DNA of 64,000 nucleotides from Glandiceps talaboti (GCF_964340395.1 NC_135560.1:10818598-10882597), one strand, 5' to 3'. Positions 11,166 through 24,289 are shown, numbered from the stretch's first letter. Numbers and translations are program-made. The notes: a model not told the origin generated them from the letters alone.

Positions 11166-11940
11166 TTTTGTTTGACTCCCTAGCTGGCGCATATTTCATA
11201 AAGTTTTTGACTCCATAAGTGAGCATTGTTTAGTATTGTGTCAGAAAACACTAAATAAAGATGTATTTCTCCATGCCGTTGATCTAAAAGCAATGATACA
11301 AGAGTCTTCTTACACTTGTGTGCCTGGCCATTCTTCAGATATTTATCATGTATCATTTCCTTCATGTTATCTTTTGCCTTTCCACGGCGAACAGCTGATT
11401 CAGCATACTGCATGATCACTGTACTATCACCTGAATTGCTGATATTTTTTACATGACGGATTTGGTACTCCGAGGGTGGTCCTACATCAGATGTGTTTCT
11501 TCCTCATTCGAAGACGCAAAGTCATTTTTATTCTCTTTTTAAAGAAATTTCTGGTATGAAAATATCTGTGGAGACATGTCATGAAAAATATTGAAGCCTT
11601 GCATATTTGGTTAGGGACCGGACAGAATTTACGGCAGGGGGGGGGGGGGGCTGGGGAGAAATTGGGGGGGGGGCATGAAAGAAATGGGAGGCTTGAAGGG
11701 GGGCCATGAAAATTCTCATGGTTTGAAAGGGGGGGGGGCGTGAAATATTTTGCCATTGAAAAAAATTAATATGTTAGAAAATGTAGCATTGCATGAGATA
11801 TCGCCTTTAATATTGAATGTCTACACTTTCATTTATGTATTAAAATGGAAGTGTGTACATTTGTATGTACCTATTTAGTGAAGCATAAAAACACTACTCA
11901 AGATTAATTTGATACACCCTGAATTACTCTAAGACTTATA

Positions 11941-12229
<289 letters not shown>

Positions 12230-12297
12230 AAAAAGTGACCTTTTGGTGAAAAATGTAAATACAGAAACGTCTGGCCAGATTAATTTAGATAGGTGTT

Positions 12298-12588
12298 TTA
12301 TTTCTTTCCTTGACACTGTTCTTGAGTTTCACTCTCAGACTCACTAGAGTCTGAAGATGTGAGGCAAGACTTGTCTTTCTTTCTATCTAAAACCAGTGAA
12401 ATTAAACTATTTCCCTCCTCAGCATCATCAAATGCATCTATCTGTACTAAATATTGTAAAGCATTTAGATGTCTGCGTGGTGTTAAGTGTTTTTTCATCA
12501 GTGACTTTGCACTAACTTTGGTAGTTGCCTTCTGGCCGTATTTTCCTACAACCTTATCCACAAGTTGCTCACTAAAAACAGTTAACAA
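12298..12588 (-). CDS. Small hypothetical open frame inside the G-rich-TIR element
   Basis: Ninety-six codons. The first part is basic ([20 protein letters not shown]) and the C-terminus is Ser/Asp/Glu-rich ([12 protein letters not shown]), ending in GKK and TAA. The composition is protein-like, but no family is recognised and no splice signals were verified. It may be the last exon of a mobile-element gene or a host exon carried in the element. Confidence 0.25.
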   Translation of the reverse strand: MLTVFSEQLVDKVVGKYGQKATTKVSAKSLMKKHLTPRRHLNALQYLVQIDAFDDAEEGNSLISLVLDRKKDKSCLTSSDSSESESETQEQCQGKK

Positions 12589-13587
12589 CAGTCTTTTTGC
12601 AACAGTCTTTTTGCTTGACTAATTGTTCTTTTCTCTTTCCTTCTTCTTACTTTTCTTGTCAGACCTCAGTGTGCATAAAATCCTTAGTTTGCTAGCACTT
12701 CATGACATCACAAATGTCTGACATTAGATAGTTATTGTGTTATGAGTATAAATAGATATTTGAATACACTATGTAGGTGATGTGATGTGATGTCCTTAGA
12801 TACTCCCCACAAATGTCCCCACTACAGTTTTTCACAAATCACGCATGTGAATGTGTGTTTACTCTGTGTCTGTGTTTCTGTGTATGTATAGGTGAATGAC
12901 AGTTAAAACCACCACATCAAATGCCTTGGTATTAAGTGATGACTACTTATGGTGTCTAGTTGGGAAATAAACAAGATTATACCACATGTGTATGATTACA
13001 TGTATGGTCAAAATGTTTTATTTTGTTTTGTTTTCTAAAAAACTTCCTCTACAACTACTAAGTTGTTTAGGCTGAAATAGTAACATAATAGTAGTACCAA
13101 AAGAAATATTACAGTTGTGCTACAGTAACAAAAAAATTTGTACTCTTTTTAGTTATTGTAGAGGGCAGGATATTATGCACTTTTTTCTTTTTCTTTTTTT
13201 TTTTTGGGGGGGGGGGCATGAAATTTTTATACTTTTGAAAGGGGGGGGCTGTGAAATTTTGGTCACAGTGGATGGGGGAGCCAGGAAAAAAACCTATTCA
13301 GAGATAATTTCTCCCCAGGCCCTCCCCCCCCTGCCGTAAATTCTGTCCGGTCCCTTATCTTAGGTGCAAGGATACATCGAGCAATGCGCTACGCCTCTTG
13401 CTTCTTGCAACCTTGCCCTAAGACATATGTAACCCAATGCTGTAGATAACATCCGTACTATTTTTTAACATTCAAAAATAGATAAAACGGAAAGCAGCGT
13501 GGGGTCTGTGATTGAACGTGTGAAATTAATTAGGTACGAATAGAGAGATTCACTTGGACATTATGCTTTAATCTGTCCGACGATCAC

Positions 13588-13622
13588 CCCCCCCCCTCTC
13601 TCTCTCTCTCTGTCTGTCTGTC

Positions 13623-13683
<61 letters not shown>

Positions 13684-13744
13684 GTCTTTGTTTGTCTGTC
13701 TCCCTGTCTCTGTCTCTCTGTGTCTGTCTCTGTGTCTGTCTCTG

Positions 13745-13822
<78 letters not shown>
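13588..13822. repeat. (CTGT)n / (TC)n compound microsatellite
   Basis: C run, (TC)n, about 18 CTGT units, TGTCTC variants, then (TC)n to 13820. Confidence 0.95.
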
Positions 13823-13910
13823 GTATTAGCATTAAGTTAAAGTGGCACAGGCAGAGTTCATAAAATATTTTACACATTTAGTAAAAATACTTACATAAAC
13901 CTTGATTAAA

Positions 13911-13926
13911 GAGAGAGAGGGAGGGG

Positions 13927-13993
<67 letters not shown>

Positions 13994-13994
13994 G
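13911..13994. repeat. (GACA)n microsatellite
   Basis: About 18 GACA units. It is the reverse-complement motif of the block at 13600-13680, so the two can pair across about 240 bp. Confidence 0.95.
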
Positions 13995-14149
13995 GAAGAC
14001 ACACACAAATATATTCGCAAGGCTGTCACCAACTCATCACTGAATATTAGGTGTTAGAAGGTATTGCGGCGAAGCCTCGGGAAATTTTTTTTATTTATTC
14101 GATAAGCGACCGCTCCTGAGGTTTAATTTGGTTGAAATCATGAGCAAAA

Positions 14150-14283
14150 TATTTCGGGGGGGGGGGGCTTTCAAATCATCAGAATGTTGATGGCCCCATT
14201 TGAACCCTTTAATTTGTTCATGGCCCACCAATTTCACACCAGCCCCCCCCCCCCCCCCCCGCTGCCGTAAATTCTGACCCCAG
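14150..14283. repeat. Fragment of the G-rich-TIR repeat family
   Basis: A G run and a C run flank about 90 bp that ends gctgccgtaaattctgaccc, the same terminus as the 1.74-kb element just upstream. Confidence 0.55.
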
Positions 14284-14570
14284 CCTAAACTCAGCTTGTG
14301 CCCCTTTACGTTAATATTCATGTCTATTTACGATACCGAATAATCAACGAATCACACGACATTTAATGATTAAAAATGCGAGGGAGGAGCAATTGTAGTT
14401 GTAAGTAACCAATCAAAGAGTTTCTCGGCCTCATTACTGATGCATTATTGTCAAGTTCACTTCTTAAAGCGATCAGATTTTTCGTCACCATATCCAGTTG
14501 GTTTTAAATCGTCAACCACTAGGGCTATTCAAGTCGTGATCTATTCGACGACGAGCAAACGAACCCAAAG

Positions 14571-14612
14571 ATGTCTATGTATTTACAAGAAGGAGTTAAC
14601 AGAATATTGTGG
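14571..14612 (+). CDS. Trunk-like exon 1 (start codon and signal peptide N-region), predicted
   Basis: ATG with A at -3, then 14 codons (MSMYLQEGVNRILW) to a perfect GTAAGT donor at 14613. The phase is 0, matching the exon 2 acceptor. An alternative is that translation starts at the in-frame ATG at 18390 in exon 2. Confidence 0.55.
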
Positions 14613-17600
14613 GTAAGTTTTGCATCTCACTTTCTGTCTTTTCAAAAAAAATTACAAACCTCAATTTCTTGTTTTGACGAATTCTATCGCTACTATGGTA
14701 TGTCGGCACGACATTTTGGATGTACAATAGAAACAGCGTTTTCCCGCGCGATGTTAAAAAAAAGAAGCGTATCCTCGGCCTGTTCATGGTGTCTCTATTA
14801 ACAACGTACACCCAGTCAGCTACAGCAACAGATTGATACCAGCACCCGTTGACAAATTATAACATTTGAGTAAAATGTTGTCGAAGTATGCGTTTAAGGA
14901 ACAGAAATACGGAAACATTTGCCCCCGGTCTTATATACTAAATATAAAGAAAATTAACTTAAAAACTTGCCATTTGGTGAAGCCTCGTAGTATATATATC
15001 CGGACTTTTCACTCTGTGTACAATACGTAAAGATACATGATATGGCCACACGCGGTAAATGACTAACGCGTTTCATTCGTTTCACCACAAAAACAAAGGA
15101 ATTTACGATCTACTGAAATTTATCACAAATAAAATGCTATTATGAAAACAATATGAGTTAAGCTTAAGTGATTAACTGCATGTAGCAACCGCCGAATATT
15201 TTGGGTGGATGTCGAGAGGTTTCATAGGGCGTGTGCGTAAAAACACACATCAGCAAAAAGTACTGCAAGCATGGTAGCTGTGTGCATGTATGTCATAATA
15301 ATAATGATTCTACCAATAGAGAAGATTTACAATACGTACCATTCTCCACAAGCGGGTTTAATTGGCGTATGCCATCAACCGTCGCAAACACCATGTACAC
15401 AGAACAGAAAGTACCCTTTCGTAAAATCAAAGAATATCTCCCAACTTACTCAAAACTTCACATTTCTACAACTGTAAATTAAGAAAGGAGCTTTTACTAA
15501 ACTTACGTATATGCTGACTATACCTGAAATACATTTTATAAGCAAAAGGTTGATCTTTTTTAGTTCATAGGCAGTATTATATAGTAGCATGTGATCCTTG
15601 AAAGAAGGAGTGCTATCAACTTTTCCATCATTCAATCAACAGGTTATCTTGCAGCGCAAACAGGGAGCGTTCACCAGAAAACTGTGAACATTTGGCAAGT
15701 TGACGCTGTTGTTTTACTGGATAGATAACAACACTTTTACTGTTGAACACAGGACCGGAGGGCGGTCTTGCTAGCTGAAGTAATATAAACAGAATTCATT
15801 CCTCTAAAATACAATTCTGTTGTGTTAAACAGTAAAAGTGTTCTTGTCTTAGCAAGTAAAATGACAACCTCTACTTGCAAAATGATCGGCTTTGATCATG
15901 AGTACGAATGTGACATACAGTCTTCTGGTGAACGCCCCCTGTTTGCGTTAGTTGTATTTACGGTACTCTGGCATTTGCTAAACGCCTACACAATAAGCGA
16001 GTTTGTTCGTGACAGGCACTTTCGAGCCTCTTCGCACTTCAACTGATAGTGACGCAAATCAGATATTTGACTCTTCAAAACCCTCTTTATAAACGCAGTA
16101 CATTATGAAAATCTTGGATCACAAATCAATGATTAACACTGCCGTAGAAAACTTGAAGTCTTGAAATCAACAAGGAAAGCGAAAAAAATGCAAAAAAAAA
16201 GTAGACTGTCATGGAAAATCATAGGTATTGAAAATTAAATAAAAAGCTTGGGTGTTGGATTTTTAAAAAAATAACAAAAACAGCTGTAATAGTTGTGTAA
16301 CAGGAGAATTTTAAGGACAGAATTCCTCAATTCGTTTTATGGGATATCTACTATGTGTTAGCATCACACAAAAAATTGCTCATCTACTTAGTAATCCACT
16401 TCAATAATACACTTGCAATGTCGTACTTATTCAGGGGAAAAACCAAAGACTCTTTGAATTTACAGTAAGACTTCGTATAAGAGTCTCCATGCCAGGTTAA
16501 GAGATAGATTTCAAAGGACACATTTTGGGGCAAACGGGAATTAGTTTGTCCTTAGCGACACCACTTTCCCCCACAGATCGCGGATGGTCTAAAACGTAAA
16601 ATGCTTTCAACAGGCATGGGGTCGCACTTTTAACAGATACTAATACGTTATTCTTGATTTCCAAATTGAATCTCGTTGAATTACGAAGACATAATAGTCA
16701 GAATGTGTAATCTTAGACCAAAGCGAAGGTGTCTCCGTGTGTTTCAATGTGTAATTATATTAACATAATAATCTTATAATAGTCTAAATACTGGATAGTG
16801 CTGAAGCATATAAGAGCTTGTCCCCAAAGAAATCCAGTGAGGGCCGTGACCCATTGGTGCAGTATTAGTACAGGAAAGAGGCGGAGTGCCCAGGGAAACC
16901 TGCGTTCTTCAGTAGGGTCAAACTGAACGACACTCTTTAGTTAATACGTGGCAAATTTAATCAAACAAGACGAGGGCTCCAACCCCGACTTCAGTGGTAT
17001 AAGAGGCAAGTGATTTGATCATTCGGCCACCGACAACCCACGCACAAAAATAAACTCTTACATCAAAAGTGACAACTACGTCCTATCCCGTCATTTTTAC
17101 CGCCTGTACGAAGGGGTGGCCGGGTAATGACATTTTATTTGAGTGTCTCAAATTCTATGGACCGTACGCTATCTCAAAAATCATTGTGTCACTTCTCATG
17201 ACACCTGATACAAATCTTCCATTTGTAAATCTCAAGAACGGTTATGGTTGTGGTAATATACTAATAACTATGCATATTAATGGTAATTTGCATAAATAAT
17301 GCTTTTCATAATTATGCAACAGTTTAAGAATGCAAACTTCACTCTGCATATAATTTGATACACATTATAATTCTGGATTTAACATGTAGCCTTTTATTTT
17401 ATTGCGGCATGGGCATAATAAATACTCTCTAGTAATTGGGCAATATCGTAGAACAGCAAGCTTCAAATTTCATATATTGGTGCTTACATGATGATCAGTA
17501 AGCGCATTTGTCCTACAAATCATGGCCCTGTACCTTTCCATTTTCAAATCTTATTTACATAAATGGTTACATAAATAAAGTTACTAGAAGTGTCGTTACA

Positions 17601-19091
17601 ACTGTCGACATCAGACCGTTGACGAACGGAACCTGTTACAAACAAGAAAAGTAAACACGTGAATTTGATTAATAACACTTAGCACAGCATGTTGGAAGTA
17701 CAAAATTTGAAAGAAAATCAACTTGATAATATAACATTTTGAATAGTAAAATAATAGTGTGAAAGAATAATATAAACGTTTGAATGTAAAAATAATAGTT
17801 TGAAAAAATCAATTTGATAATATAAAGTTTGAATGTAAAACATCTGCGCAATGGCACATAAAAAAAATCGTATGTTTGTTCAGAGGGTGAGAAAATGGAA
17901 CGTGAGGGGAAAAAGAACCCATTTCAATGCTAAATACAAGTGTTTCTTGCCTCTGCTGCGATGATTGTGAACATCTTTCACACGTACTTGTTGATAGCGG
18001 AAATGATCAAATGTCAATAACGTTGGAGTGAAATACTGTTATAATTGAGTGTCTGATATCTGAACCATTGCAGTGTATCAATCTAAGAATAAATTGAATT
18101 GACGAAATTGCCCCTATTACCTCGTTATATTACAATGACAGTGACTAAATCACTGATAAATAAGCAATAAAAACGATCTAAATCGGGAACTATTGAATTG
18201 CTTGACTTATAGGACACCATTAATGTATATGGGCCGATAATGAACTAAGGGCAGTTAATATTTACTTAGCAGGATAGGTTATACTTTGGAATACCAATTT
18301 ATATTTCATCACCGTATTTAATAATTTTCCATGCGTGAACACTATTCTCATTTCTCGACTTCCATTTGCTTGTCCTTCAGGCTGCACTTATGGTGTTAGT
18401 ATTGATTGAATGCGTGGTGACGGTTGATGATGCCCACGATGACGAACAACGGGAGAGGTCCTTCACGTCTGATGACGTCACCGTCATAAAACAACCAAGT
18501 GTTGGCGAAGGATTGAAGAAACTCGCACAACTTCTCGATGCTGCGAATCATGGGAATGTTGCAGAGACAAGAACTTATCCTAGCTCCAGCGACGAGAAAC
18601 AAATGAAAGTTCGTATAACTTCATTCTATCCACTGCTAGTAGCCTTCGAAAAAGAAGAAACTGGTATACTAAAAGAAAAACGTGTCAAGAAAAACGACAA
18701 AACAGGCCACCACAAGCAGCACAAGGTTTCCGACAACAGTACGGTGGCGACGTTTCTCTCCCGAGCTCTTAAACGTCCATTCGACTACGAAAATGGAAAC
18801 ACCACTGACCTTATGAATAGAGAGAAACGCCCAAACCGCATACCACTTCCAGATCTAGAAGAACCATTGCCGTGGACGTGCGGTAGCAGATTGACGTGGG
18901 AACATCAAGGGCACGATACTCTGCCTCGCTTCATGAAGGTTACCGAGTGCGAACAGTCCGACTGCTACTACGGTCATTTCACCTGCCACCCTGTACGGAT
19001 CACGATCAAAATTCTAAAGCGTGTAGATGAAGAGTGGCAGGAAAATGACAAGACTGTAACAGTTGCCTGTGAATGTGGAAGGGCCTATTGA
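14571..19091 (+). CDS. Trunk/PTTH-like secreted cystine-knot ligand, two-exon gene
   Basis: Exon 1 is 14571-14612 and exon 2 is 18381-19091, predicting 250 residues. Residues 12-31 form a signal peptide hydrophobic core made across the junction (ILW-AALMVLVLIECVVTV). A long, charged pro-region follows, with N-glycosylation sites at about N133 and N154 and a furin-type REKR site at about 161-164. The C-terminal knot domain has six cysteines (about 181, 204, 209, 216, 244 and 246). It carries the Trunk/PTTH signature: W-C near the start, LPRFMKVTEC, C-YYGHFTCHP, I-IL and a final VACEC. In arthropods Trunk and PTTH activate the receptor tyrosine kinase Torso; a similar receptor here is inference. 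Exon 2 is firm; exon 1 rests on the GTAAGT donor, phase 0 and the completed signal peptide. Confidence 0.75.
15655..15948. mobile_element. Fold-back MITE in the Trunk-like intron
   Basis: Left arm gcaaacagggagcgttcacc and right arm ggtgaacgccccctgtttgc are inverted copies. A second inner inverted pair is present (aacacttttactgtt against aacagtaaaagtgtt). Confidence 0.7.
16795..17040 (-). mobile_element. tRNA-derived SINE, minus strand
   Basis: On the minus strand an A-box-like TGGCCGAATGATCA is followed about 40 bp later by a B-box-like GGGTTGGAGCCC. The body carries gaagaacgcaggtttccctg and tgggcactccgcct, which is typical of tRNA-headed invertebrate SINE bodies. It lies in the Trunk-like intron. 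Confidence 0.6.
17690..17845. repeat. Short degenerate tandem repeat
   Basis: Units of about 30-45 bp with the words aatcaatttgataatataa and gtttgaatgtaaaataatag recur four times. Confidence 0.6.
18381..19091 (+). CDS. Trunk-like exon 2 (pro-region and cystine-knot domain)
   Basis: Acceptor GCTTGTCCTTCAG ends at 18380. The exon reads open for 236 codons to TGA and includes the REKR cleavage site and all six knot cysteines. Base composition is clearly richer in G+C than the flanks, as expected for a real exon. Confidence 0.85.
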   Translation, partial: AALMVLVLIECVVTVDDAHDDEQRERSFTSDDVTVIKQPSVGEGLKKLAQLLDAANHGNVAETRTYPSSSDEKQMKVRITSFYPLLVAFEKEETGILKEKRVKKNDKTGHHKQHKVSDNSTVATFLSRALKRPFDYENGNTTDLMNREKRPNRIPLPDLEEPLPWTCGSRLTWEHQGHDTLPRFMKVTECEQSDCYYGHFTCHPVRITIKILKRVDEEWQENDKTVTVACECGRAY

Positions 19092-19224
19092 AGTTACCTA
19101 ATAACTGTACTTGAACACCGCTAAGCCTACACAATTTATGTTTTGTTCCATTACACCCTCGTACATTTTAAACCAAATGCGCAAAGAATTTATTTTACTT
19201 TGAAAGGGGAACGCTGCTCCAGGA

Positions 19225-19230
19225 AATAAA
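19225..19230 (+). terminator. Polyadenylation signal AATAAA of the Trunk-like gene
   Basis: AATAAA lies 134 bp after the stop codon and only 10 bp before the left arm of a fold-back element starting at 19240. Confidence 0.55.
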
Positions 19231-19239
19231 GGAATTTTT

Positions 19240-19738
19240 GTAAACTTTGGTTGTAGAGTCATTTTCTGATTTTACTTTACTTACATTACACGCGATTGCC
19301 GAGAAATAGGAAGTGAAAGTTATTGGCCGTCCATGCTTTAGTGGCAGCCGTCATTAATACCGGTTGCAAATTGTCTCATAGGGCTAGCCTCATAAATGTT
19401 CAATGGTTGAACACTGCATATTCATGCATATGTAACACATGTTACATTGTGTTGCCTAGTACATTTACATAATTTCCATGCATGAATTGATTCAGCATTT
19501 GTTCCACACTCATGAATATTCAATGTACATATGTTCCATACTCATGAATATGCAGTGTTCAACCATTCCATATTGACGAGGCTTGCCTCATGAGACAAAG
19601 TGCGACACAATGCTAATCAGGGCTGCCATTAAACAATGGACAGCCAATAATTTTCACTTAAAGTTTGAATTTCTAGGCAATCTGGGTAATGTAAGTGATG
19701 TAAAATCATAAAATGACTCTCTACAACCCAAAGTTTAC
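19240..19738. mobile_element. Fold-back element with arms of about 200 bp
   Basis: Left end gtaaactttggttgtagag and right end ctctacaacccaaagtttac are inverted. The match continues inward through ttggccgtccat and ggttgaacactgcatattca to near the centre, giving an almost fully palindromic 499-bp element. Confidence 0.8.
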
Positions 19739-20790
19739 TTCATTTTTCGGAGAGGTGTCCACTTTAACTGAAGCAGTGCTAAAGGTTTTTTTGTGTATTA
19801 AAATATACGTTTTTATTTTAAAATATCATCTTTCAGAAAAGGGAAAACAAAGGTTCTGTTGTGTTGGCTTTTGCTTATATGATATTGCATGATTTAATTT
19901 TGATTTAATTATTAAATGCTGGCATTTTTTACCGAATCATATATATATATATGTGACAGAGATACGCAATCATGAATATTCAATAGCTCAAAAATTTCAA
20001 TGTTATCAGTTTTTTTTTTCTCACTGCTGTATGAAAATAGACATAGTGTCCTTTTATAGAAGGGCGAACAAGTATGAACCTCTCCTGGTTTTATTTTTGA
20101 CATTTTCAGAGTGCAATCTCATGAAATTATAAGTGGGCGGTAGTTAAGTACCATATATACTCTGTCACTTTGACGTGGTAAAGTCGTCATTCTGCTCTCT
20201 ATATATTTTTTCTGATCGTGTGACAGCGAGACCTCGTGTGATTGTGTAACATCATGTTCATCGCAATCACGCGAGATTTCGCAGTCACACAAGATTTCAT
20301 TCTTTATATTGGCAAACCAATAAAAAAAATGAATAAATACATCAGAATGACAACCAGTCTATCTATAACTGAGCACTCACCTTTCACTAAATCCAGTGTT
20401 ATGTACGTAATGCACTCACTAAAGCTAATTTTGAAGCAAAATATGTGTCGACGATGTGATACAGATGGCTAAACCCACTCAGAGAGGTTTGGTCATCAAC
20501 ACTGATATGTTAAGAATTCTTTAGTAACCAAAATATTATGTCATACAATCATTATATAATTATAGCTGAATATTTTGCTGACATATGAGCCAATATATTG
20601 TGGTAGTCAGAATGATAGAAGGGAATGTCAACAGGAAATTAAAATAACCACTAAAAACTATAAGGTAACAGACCATGCTGTTCTAAATTCTGAAAGAGTA
20701 TAATGCAAAACTTTATATAAACTTTGTAGACGTGAATGATCATGCACAGTCTTATTTTTGTTGCTGTTGAAATTCTAATGCCACTACCAG

Positions 20791-21462
20791 GGAACCTTTA
20801 GTAATTACAAGGGGGCTAGGGGAATGAGGGGGGGGGGTTTACAAATCTGTTCCCAGGAAGGGCCATATTTTAGAAAATTGGATTAGGGGAGGGTTACATT
20901 TTACTTTGACGCATTCTGATGACTAACTTTGCCGTATTTCGTGAATTTGGCATCCCACTGCTGCCATCGATTCCATGCAGCAAATCAGTTATCAGTTCTG
21001 ATGAGAGGAGAAGAGAGGATCTCACAGGAGTAAAATAGGAAAACCTGGGTGAAATATTGTGTACGGTAATGGAAATGTTGACCCCCGGTTCCGACACTAT
21101 GTCGAGAGTTTTCATGCCCATCTAGTCGTTGGGAGTTCTGGCCTTCTATTTAGCCAATTATATGCAAACACGGGAATTGATGCAGTGCCTTAACACAAAT
21201 TCCATGTCTTGATAATGGTGGGAAATAGCTTTTATAAAACTATCGTGCGGTGGCAGAGATAGGATCAAGTCCTACTATTGATTCTTAGACTTGTGTCCTT
21301 TTCCATGTCTGACAACATTTAACCCATTGAGAGGGTCATGTTTTGGAAAAGGGGGAATAAGGGAGGGCCACTTTTTAGCACGACGGAACCGGGGGAGGGT
21401 CACATTTTACAACACAGACTGGGCCTGATTTCCACCGCCCCTTGTAATTATTGAAGGCTTCC
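20791..21462. mobile_element. DNA element with ttacaagggg terminal inverted repeats
   Basis: Left ggaacctttagtaattacaa followed by ggggg is matched by the inverse at 21434-21462. Poly-G blocks and repeated 'gagggtcacatttta' words lie just inside both ends. It is 672 bp with no coding capacity. Confidence 0.6.
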
Positions 21463-22568
21463 ATATTGCAATTTGTAATCGATTGCACGCATGCGCAGCT
21501 CATCACTGACAAACGTTTAGTGTTGTGATGTAGTCTTTGAGAATAAGTTTAATTTCTACTTTGATTTTTGAATGATGTAGTGGGCCTAAAAGGACTCTGT
21601 AGACTTACTGCTATAAATGGTTTGCCGATGACAGCTAACTAGCCCACATCAAAAGAATATTGCACAAGGAAGTAACACTGGCAAATATGTTCGGTGTGTG
21701 AATACAAACCAGTGAAATTCGTTTGTGAATACAAAGTCTGTGAAATATGCTTAATTGATTATTAAATATTTCCAATTCCAAAGGAACGGCCTATATTCAT
21801 TATACAAACTGTGCAGTTCGTTAGGTTTGTCATGTTGAAATTGAGGTTTATGTTTCGACTATATTAATTTGCCTTCTTTTGCTATTATTTTAATCATTGT
21901 CATCATCATTATTATTATTGCTGTTGTTAGTTTTTGTTAATATTAACAAAATTAAAAATCAAAAATTAAATGAGTATATATTGTTTACTTTCGACATAAA
22001 TACATTCATTTAAAGCCACTCTGTTTCTTGTGTATTTTTTGTTTGTTGCTATATCTCATGATAGCTTTCTCAAGCTACATAAAGAAATTGGTATTGGCAG
22101 AAAAAAAAACTACTACAAATATAACCAAACTACGCATGCTCAGATACAAAAGGAATGAGAGATTATTTGTTGTTATGGTAAAAATTAACTAATCTGAAGG
22201 AGGGTTCTTACAGAAGGGTGTGGGTAACTAAGTCTTTAGTTTTACTGGTTGTTACAAATGATGTGACATATACAATGTATTAACAATAGCGAATCAGATT
22301 AATGCATCACTATTAATAGTGTGATACCGTGTTTCCCATAATGCACTATTCAAGATACTGGGCTTGCAAGTTATCTATCATTGGTCAGGATTCATGACCT
22401 ATACTTTGTCCTACAAGTAGGTCAGACTTTACCCAAATTTCAGCGGCAACACATTGTACTTCTCGTCCACGGTACACGTACAAGGACCATGTTATTGATG
22501 ATATGATGGATCGGATTTTGTGTTTGTGTAGTGTAATATATAGCATTGTGTTTTTCCATCCCTCGTGG

Positions 22569-23175
22569 TGGTATGTAAGGGTACCTAAAACGTTACCATA
22601 GAAACTGAGAGTCTCAGTTTACAAAAAGTAGATGGCAAAAACAAACACGTCTAGCTGAGACCAATTCCGAGTTTTCAAAAAAAAATCACGATCTGAGACT
22701 ACCTCATCACAGCCTGATTGCAAAAAAGTCTGTCTAGATGGCTGAGAAAGAACACAACAAACCAACATGTTAGGTTGTTACTGGGGTACAGAGCATGGAT
22801 GTGCATCCATGTATAGAGTTACAGATTGTTCATGGATAGTTTTATCAGTCTGTGCTTTGTGTAGTGTACGAGTACTTAATTTTGCTACTAGCATGGATGT
22901 ATTAGGGATACATCTATCCTACTGTAATATTTATTGATTTTACAATCTTTGGTAAAGCCTTCAGTGTTCACAGTGGTCCCAACAGATTTCGATCACGATT
23001 TCTTGTAAACTGAGCCTGTTCTCGGGTAGACGGATTGGGACAGGCAAACTGAGACTGGTCTTAGATAGCTATTTTTTTCCTTCTGAGAGATTGGTCTCAG
23101 ATGGCTATTTTTTTTGCAAACTGAGATTCTCAGTTCATGGTCTCAGTTTAATGTTTTAGGTACCCTTACATACCA
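22569..23175. mobile_element. Fold-back element with tggtatgtaagggtaccta ends
   Basis: The left end tggtatgtaagggtacctaa is exactly inverted at 23156-23175. Inside both arms lie further inverted 'actgagagtctcagttt' words, each itself palindromic. Confidence 0.75.
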
Positions 23176-24289
23176 TAAAGAATGCATTGCTACTGCATTG
23201 CTATTTGTGACACCCATTTTACATGGACGCTGGTATACCAGTTACATGTACACACCAGTCAAATCTAGGTATCAGCTGTGTGCATACCAGAGCTATTACA
23301 GTGATATTTTACACATAGCTTTGTAGCCACTGTGGCTCCTTTAATGCTGGCACAGCTATATGCACAACCCTATCTCACGTGTGTACCTGTGTATGGTTTC
23401 CTTTGTAAATTGTCTAAATCTTTATCATAAACTAAACGTCAAATCGTTTTTTTTTTCAACGCATCAATGAATCTCTGATGACTTTGCTCGTACCAGATAT
23501 TGAACCAATGACGCCTTGACATGAAACATTGTTTATTCCTATTTACCACGAACAGGTAAAGTCAACGCTATTCTCTCCATTGCTGTATTTATTGGTGTAG
23601 CTATATAGTAAAGTCTTGTGTGGTATTTTTCACAAGACGTTATGATTGACTCACGGCTGGCAAATCAAATCAAAAACATATATTTGTCTGAGTAGGATCC
23701 GGTACCCTTTTATTTTTAGATTCAGTTTTTTTTTTTTGCAAATTGGTTACAGCAAAGGTAACAGATCTGGAGTGTAGACATAAACGTGACACTATTTTTC
23801 TTCTGTTTCTCATTACCCGACTGACTCAGTTCCGACATCAATTAAAATAAAAATAAAAATATTTCGATTTTTGATCGCCCTTAATATGTTGCCCTCTATG
23901 GCAAGAATAAACAAGTGTCCAGACTGTCGACGTCAGCTACAGTCATGGCAGCAATGACGACACTTGTTCACGAACAGAGCATTTCTTTCATGACGTTAGG
24001 GGGGGGGCGCTGAGAACTGTATAGGTAGAGAAACTGGGAAAGGGCTTGTTACCAGGAATCCAATAACAAAAGATAGGAGGAAAGGAGAGGCAGAGAATAA
24101 TGAAGATGATTATTTTTTTTTTTTTAAATCGACCGACCGACCGACCGATATTTGCCATGAAAAAGTAATGAGAAACATAAAAAAATATAGGGTCACCCTA
24201 ACATCTGTTATTATATTAATTATAAATTAAGACAATCACAAAGCCAGTTATACGTCACTTTGAAGGTTAAATATATTTGAAAAGGAGTT

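Noticed and set aside
11180-11419. 79-codon minus-strand frame just upstream of UBL7 exon 1
   Set aside because: Composition is protein-like, but there is no recognised family and no clear exon junctions. It overlaps the probable 5' UTR or promoter of UBL7, so it was not called a gene.
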